This document shows positions 61,801-64,000 of a stretch of DNA of 64,000 bases, one piece after another. Position 1 is the stretch's first letter. Every line of letters starts with the position of its first letter. This DNA comes from Methylophilus sp. 13 (lineage in GTDB: Bacteria; Pseudomonadota; Gammaproteobacteria; Burkholderiales; Methylophilaceae), in assembly GCF_015354335.1 (NCBI RefSeq), contig NZ_JADKYR010000001.1, positions 434,001 to 498,000 of the forward strand, read 5' to 3'. The notes below the pieces were generated by a model. It saw only the letters and a program-made list of their open reading frames with translations. It was not told where the DNA came from and ran no database searches. Position numbers and translations under genes: made by a program.

Positions 61801-64000
61801 GGCCATCGGTTTGACCGTCGCACACCGCACCCACATGTTTCACCTCAGCGGTTTGTTCATAGGCATAAAACCCGCCCAGCAACCGTTTGCGGTAAGCATA
61901 GGTATGCCGCTGGTAGGCCTCGACGGCTACCGATTGCCGCACCAGCGGTTTGCCTGTGCTATCCAGCGCCAGCACCTTGAACGCCAGACTCTGCTGCGTC
62001 GCAAAATAGCTATCCATTTTAATGCCGAGATTCACGGCCGAGGGCAGCAGTAGCGCTTGTGTGGCTGCCGTCAATATCTGGCCGTTGGGGTCGGCATATT
62101 CCATCTCCACCTGCAAGGCATGGGGGGTACGTACACCAGGTAAACGGTCAAAGGTGACACGCGCACCGCCACTGCCATCCAGCGTCACCGCCTGCGTGCG
62201 GGGCGGGTAGCGCTTGTCACTGTCAGCAGATGCTGGATCCGAGGATTGCCCATCACTCCAGCCTTCTTCCGGGTCATAAGAAAAAGGTTGTATGGCGTGC
62301 AGCCCTTCCTGTGGCCGCTCGCCGCCAAAACGAAACGCCTCATACTGCGCAAACTGCATGATATAAGGCTCTAGCCGACTGCGGAACTTGACCGGCAAGC
62401 CAGCCGCAGGCCCGCCCGCCAGATAGTTGAGTTGCACATCCACCTGTAATTGACGCTGGTTGACCACCGGTGCGGCGGGCGGTTTGAGGCTGGCATGCAT
62501 CAAGGGCACGCGATATTGCTCAACCCGGAAATGCCCCGTCGTTACCTCCATGCCTTCCACCGTCATGGTCACCACATAGTTACCCAGCTTGGCTTCTTTG
62601 GGAATCGCCCAGCTAGACGTACCGGCCGCATTGGCCCAGCGCACCGCGCGCGTCTCGCTTTCGCCGCTGCCCTGATGCGTCAAGGTGATCTCATCCGGCA
62701 ACCGCTCGGGCAGGCGCAGTCCTTTGCCGGTGTGCAAGCGCACAAAGTGCTTCATGGAGACGGTTTCACCGGCACGGAACAAGGGGCGGTCAAATACCGT
62801 ATGCGCCAGTACCGGGCCCGCGCTCTCGCCGCCGCCCAGGTTGAATTGCCAGGGGCTGAGGCCATCGTCCCACTGTGAAAACATAAACGACAAATCATCG
62901 TCTTTGCGTGCCGTGACCAGATGACCATAACAACTTTTGCGGTAGCTGTCTTCAAGGGCCTGTGCAATATTCGCGCGGCCCTGGCGGTCGGTTTTGCCTT
63001 GCCAGAGCAAGACGCCATCGCAGGTGGATACCCTGACTTCGGCCCCCGAGACCGGTTTGGCATTATCCAGCCGCGTCACCCACACCAGGGATGACTCATG
63101 GCCTTTTTTATAATGCACGGCCAGGTTGGTGACCAGCGCGCTGGAGGAGACAAAATAAGGTTTTTGTTCGCCATGCAACGCCGCCCCCAGGCGGTCACTG
63201 GCAAACTCGACCACATAAAATCCAGGCTTTTGCAGCGGGATGCCCAACACCTCAAACGTTTTTTGCCCTTGCCTGCGCGGCAGGCGGATCTCACTGGAAG
63301 CTACGTCCTGGTTGCCTATTAGCAGGGGGATTTCCCCCTCACGCGGGTAACGGTCATGCGCTTGCAAAAAGGCGTCAGACTCGCCACTGCTGTAAGGATG
63401 CTGGGTGACTTTAAAATACCAGGCCGCCAGTTCAGCATCATTCTCAGGTTGCAAGTGGCCCACACGGCCAGATTGCTCGGCATTGGCGCTGGGGGTGATG
63501 CGCGCGCCTTGCAAGGTGACCTCGACATTACGCACCGTCACCGGCAAGGCAGGTTGTGCATACCGCTCCAAAATGCCAAATTTTGCCGGGAACTTGATCA
63601 GGGGCGGATCGACATCCATTGTCATCGCCAACGGGAAAGCGCGCGCATTGACCGGTACGCGCCCGGCATCGTCTTTAAAGTCACCTGGCAATTGCAGCAC
63701 CACCCGGCTATTGGCGGTAAACGGTCCTTTGAACTGCACGGCCTCCAAGGTCTCGCCTTGTGCATAGTCTGCAATCACCGGCTTTTGCGTGCTGCCATCC
63801 GGCAGCTTGAGGCGAATCGCTTCAGCCTGGCGACGACTGACGGGCGCATTAAATTGCACCTGTATTGGCAACACCGGAATACAGCCAGCCTTGGCATTGG
63901 TGCGCGTGCAGCTGGCATTCACTTTAAACGCATCGCGGACTTTAAATCTCAGCACTTGCGGCTTGTTGGCAACCACACCACTGACGGAGGTGATGCCTGC
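58814..64000 (-). CDS. Bacterial alpha-2-macroglobulin (YfhM-type), N-terminus beyond window
   Basis: At least 1728 residues; the frame is open to the window edge. MG-type beta domains fill most of it. The thioester motif CLEQ (in PYICLEQRASVAV, bases 60227-60238) is present and is followed by the alpha-helical TED domain. This traps periplasm-invading proteases. Coupled to pbpC by a GTGA overlap. The lipobox expected near the N-terminus lies outside the window, so its membrane anchoring cannot be read. Low-complexity segment GGGGGQGANAREL near base 60960 is typical of a linker/bait region. Confidence 0.92.
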   Translation of the reverse strand, partial: AGITSVSGVVANKPQVLRFKVRDAFKVNASCTRTNAKAGCIPVLPIQVQFNAPVSRRQAEAIRLKLPDGSTQKPVIADYAQGETLEAVQFKGPFTANSRVVLQLPGDFKDDAGRVPVNARAFPLAMTMDVDPPLIKFPAKFGILERYAQPALPVTVRNVEVTLQGARITPSANAEQSGRVGHLQPENDAELAAWYFKVTQHPYSSGESDAFLQAHDRYPREGEIPLLIGNQDVASSEIRLPRRQGQKTFEVLGIPLQKPGFYVVEFASDRLGAALHGEQKPYFVSSSALVTNLAVHYKKGHESSLVWVTRLDNAKPVSGAEVRVSTCDGVLLWQGKTDRQGRANIAQALEDSYRKSCYGHLVTARKDDDLSFMFSQWDDGLSPWQFNLGGGESAGPVLAHTVFDRPLFRAGETVSMKHFVRLHTGKGLRLPERLPDEITLTHQGSGESETRAVRWANAAGTSSWAIPKEAKLGNYVVTMTVEGMEVTTGHFRVEQYRVPLMHASLKPPAAPVVNQRQLQVDVQLNYLAGGPAAGLPVKFRSRLEPYIMQFAQYEAFRFGGERPQEGLHAIQPFSYDPEEGWSDGQSSDPASADSDKRYPPRTQAVTLDGSGGARVTFDRLPGVRTPHALQVEMEYADPNGQILTAATQALLLPSAVNLGIKMDSYFATQQSLAFKVLALDSTGKPLVRQSVAVEAYQRHTYAYRKRLLGGFYAYEQTAEVKHVGAVCDGQTDGQGLLSCKGAAPASGELILVATTKDSKKQPAIASQEVYVADEDGWYSAGASDRIDILADKREYAPGETAQFEVRMPFREATALVTVEREGVLASYVSKISMQSPIVKVPIAAEYGPNAYVSVMVVRGRVDPQAPGRFAWLKRMVYQVGQFLGLVDHLPVEVDTRPTALVDLSKPAFKLGMTQIKVGWQGYALKVKVEPERTVYRVREQAKVKLTVTDPAGKPLSNAEVALAAVDEGLLQLAKPDSWQLLEAMMQRRPIEVYTSTSQSQVIGKRHFGKKAVAPGGGGGQGANARELFDTLLLWKPVIKLDKHGQASVSIPLNDALTSFRIAAIAHAGAARFGSGSALIRTTQDLMLFSGLPPFVREGDQLQAMVTVRNASQRPLTTQVTATPLGVETALKPQRVKLAAGQAATLAFPLRVPYNVTGLDWQIDAAVVGASTAQPPNRLQIKDRLKVHQQVGAAYPVRVYQQTIQQLQAGQPWQMTVQAPAQAVPGRGGIDVRLNRSLVGSLSSVREWMQRYPYICLEQRASVAVTLEDQARWNSVMLSLGQHLDGDGLARYFPMDWLPGDDSLTSYLLQIADAAGYDIPETARERMLKGLEDFVAGRIHRYGSIQTADVVLRKLAAIDALARYDHARPEMLDALEIRPELWPTSGVIDWLSILKRMPALPEAEQKRAQAMQVLQSRWMVSGTQFTFSTEKQDDLWWLMVSPDVNAARTLDLLAADPQLPAEDAGRLARGLLSRQQAGHWRTTLANAWGVLALRHFQKAHEQAAVTGQVELSLAGQSQHLPWSRAAIAKPAKAVNVATQPAPWAEAGGLLTQYAWPQAAAPLQIQQQGEGKPWAFVTAKASLPLQAPLFAGYRLQREVMPVSQKTAGRWQRGDVYRVRLTVEAQADMTWVVINDPVPSGATILGSGLGGDSQQLTQHEQRLGWQRPAYEERALDGFRAYYAYVPKGKFTVEYTVRLNQPGQFSLPGSRVEAMYAPEVFAELPVPAMQVQ

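Noticed and set aside
1-64000. CRISPR arrays, tRNA and rRNA genes
   Set aside because: I saw no regularly spaced direct repeats of CRISPR type, no tRNA-like cloverleaf ends with CCA near typical arms, and no rRNA-like stretches; short hairpins present are terminators or REP-like repeats.

Overview
The window looks like chromosome of a betaproteobacterium, most likely a methylotroph of the Methylophilaceae. This is inference from gene families and moderate base composition: there is no rRNA, and no methanol-oxidation gene is present to prove it. Supporting traits are an EF-P with Arg32 next to its rhamnosyltransferase EarP, a YhdP/TldD/nitrilase block, many c-di-GMP EAL proteins, and an unusually large sulfur-acquisition region.

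Layout. 1-1235: a minus-strand PepSY protein / response regulator / sensor kinase operon (kinase cut by the window edge). 1424-2029: ribA. 2030-5591: sulfur-scavenging genes ompW-sfnB, behind a good sigma-54 promoter with an upstream inverted repeat, then metY. 5973-8074: a small gene-cassette array (three cassettes, three attC sites, no integrase in the window), followed by repeat-rich accessory DNA. The accessory DNA holds two secreted proteins sharing a KRPY motif, a secreted protein lying between two copies of a ~150-bp repeat, and a FitAB-type toxin-antitoxin pair.

10945-29618: the core sulfur island. On the minus strand sbp, a degenerate EAL protein, cysT, cysW and cysA form a sulfate transporter locus, with cysK beside it. 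Divergent from cysK, on the plus strand, lies epsC (serine acetyltransferase), a family 2A encapsulin shell protein and a cysteine desulfurase with a long disordered N-terminal cargo domain. The three form a nanocompartment operon preceded by an intrinsic terminator that may attenuate it. A TAXI-type binding protein, two tandem membrane EAL proteins, and a second sulfate-binding-protein operon (YezD-like, AlgE-like barrel, sbp2, DUF2325) follow. The simplest reading is that sulfate or organosulfur is imported, reduced sulfur is fixed into cysteine by EpsC/CysK, and cysteine sulfur is then mobilised inside the encapsulin by the desulfurase.

29716-64000: mostly core functions. These are an OprP-like porin, lysS, a CpxAR-like two-component pair, an ABC-F ATPase, yhdP, a nitrilase-family amidase, tldD, a TonB-C-terminal lipoprotein, an MFS sugar transporter, DUF2934, a trypsin-like protease, efp and earP, an exonuclease-like protein, a four-gene metal-handling cluster (His/Cys-rich protein, outer-membrane protein, MerP-like, MerT-like), greB, a multi-HAMP chemoreceptor, and pbpC with a thioester alpha-2-macroglobulin cut by the right edge.
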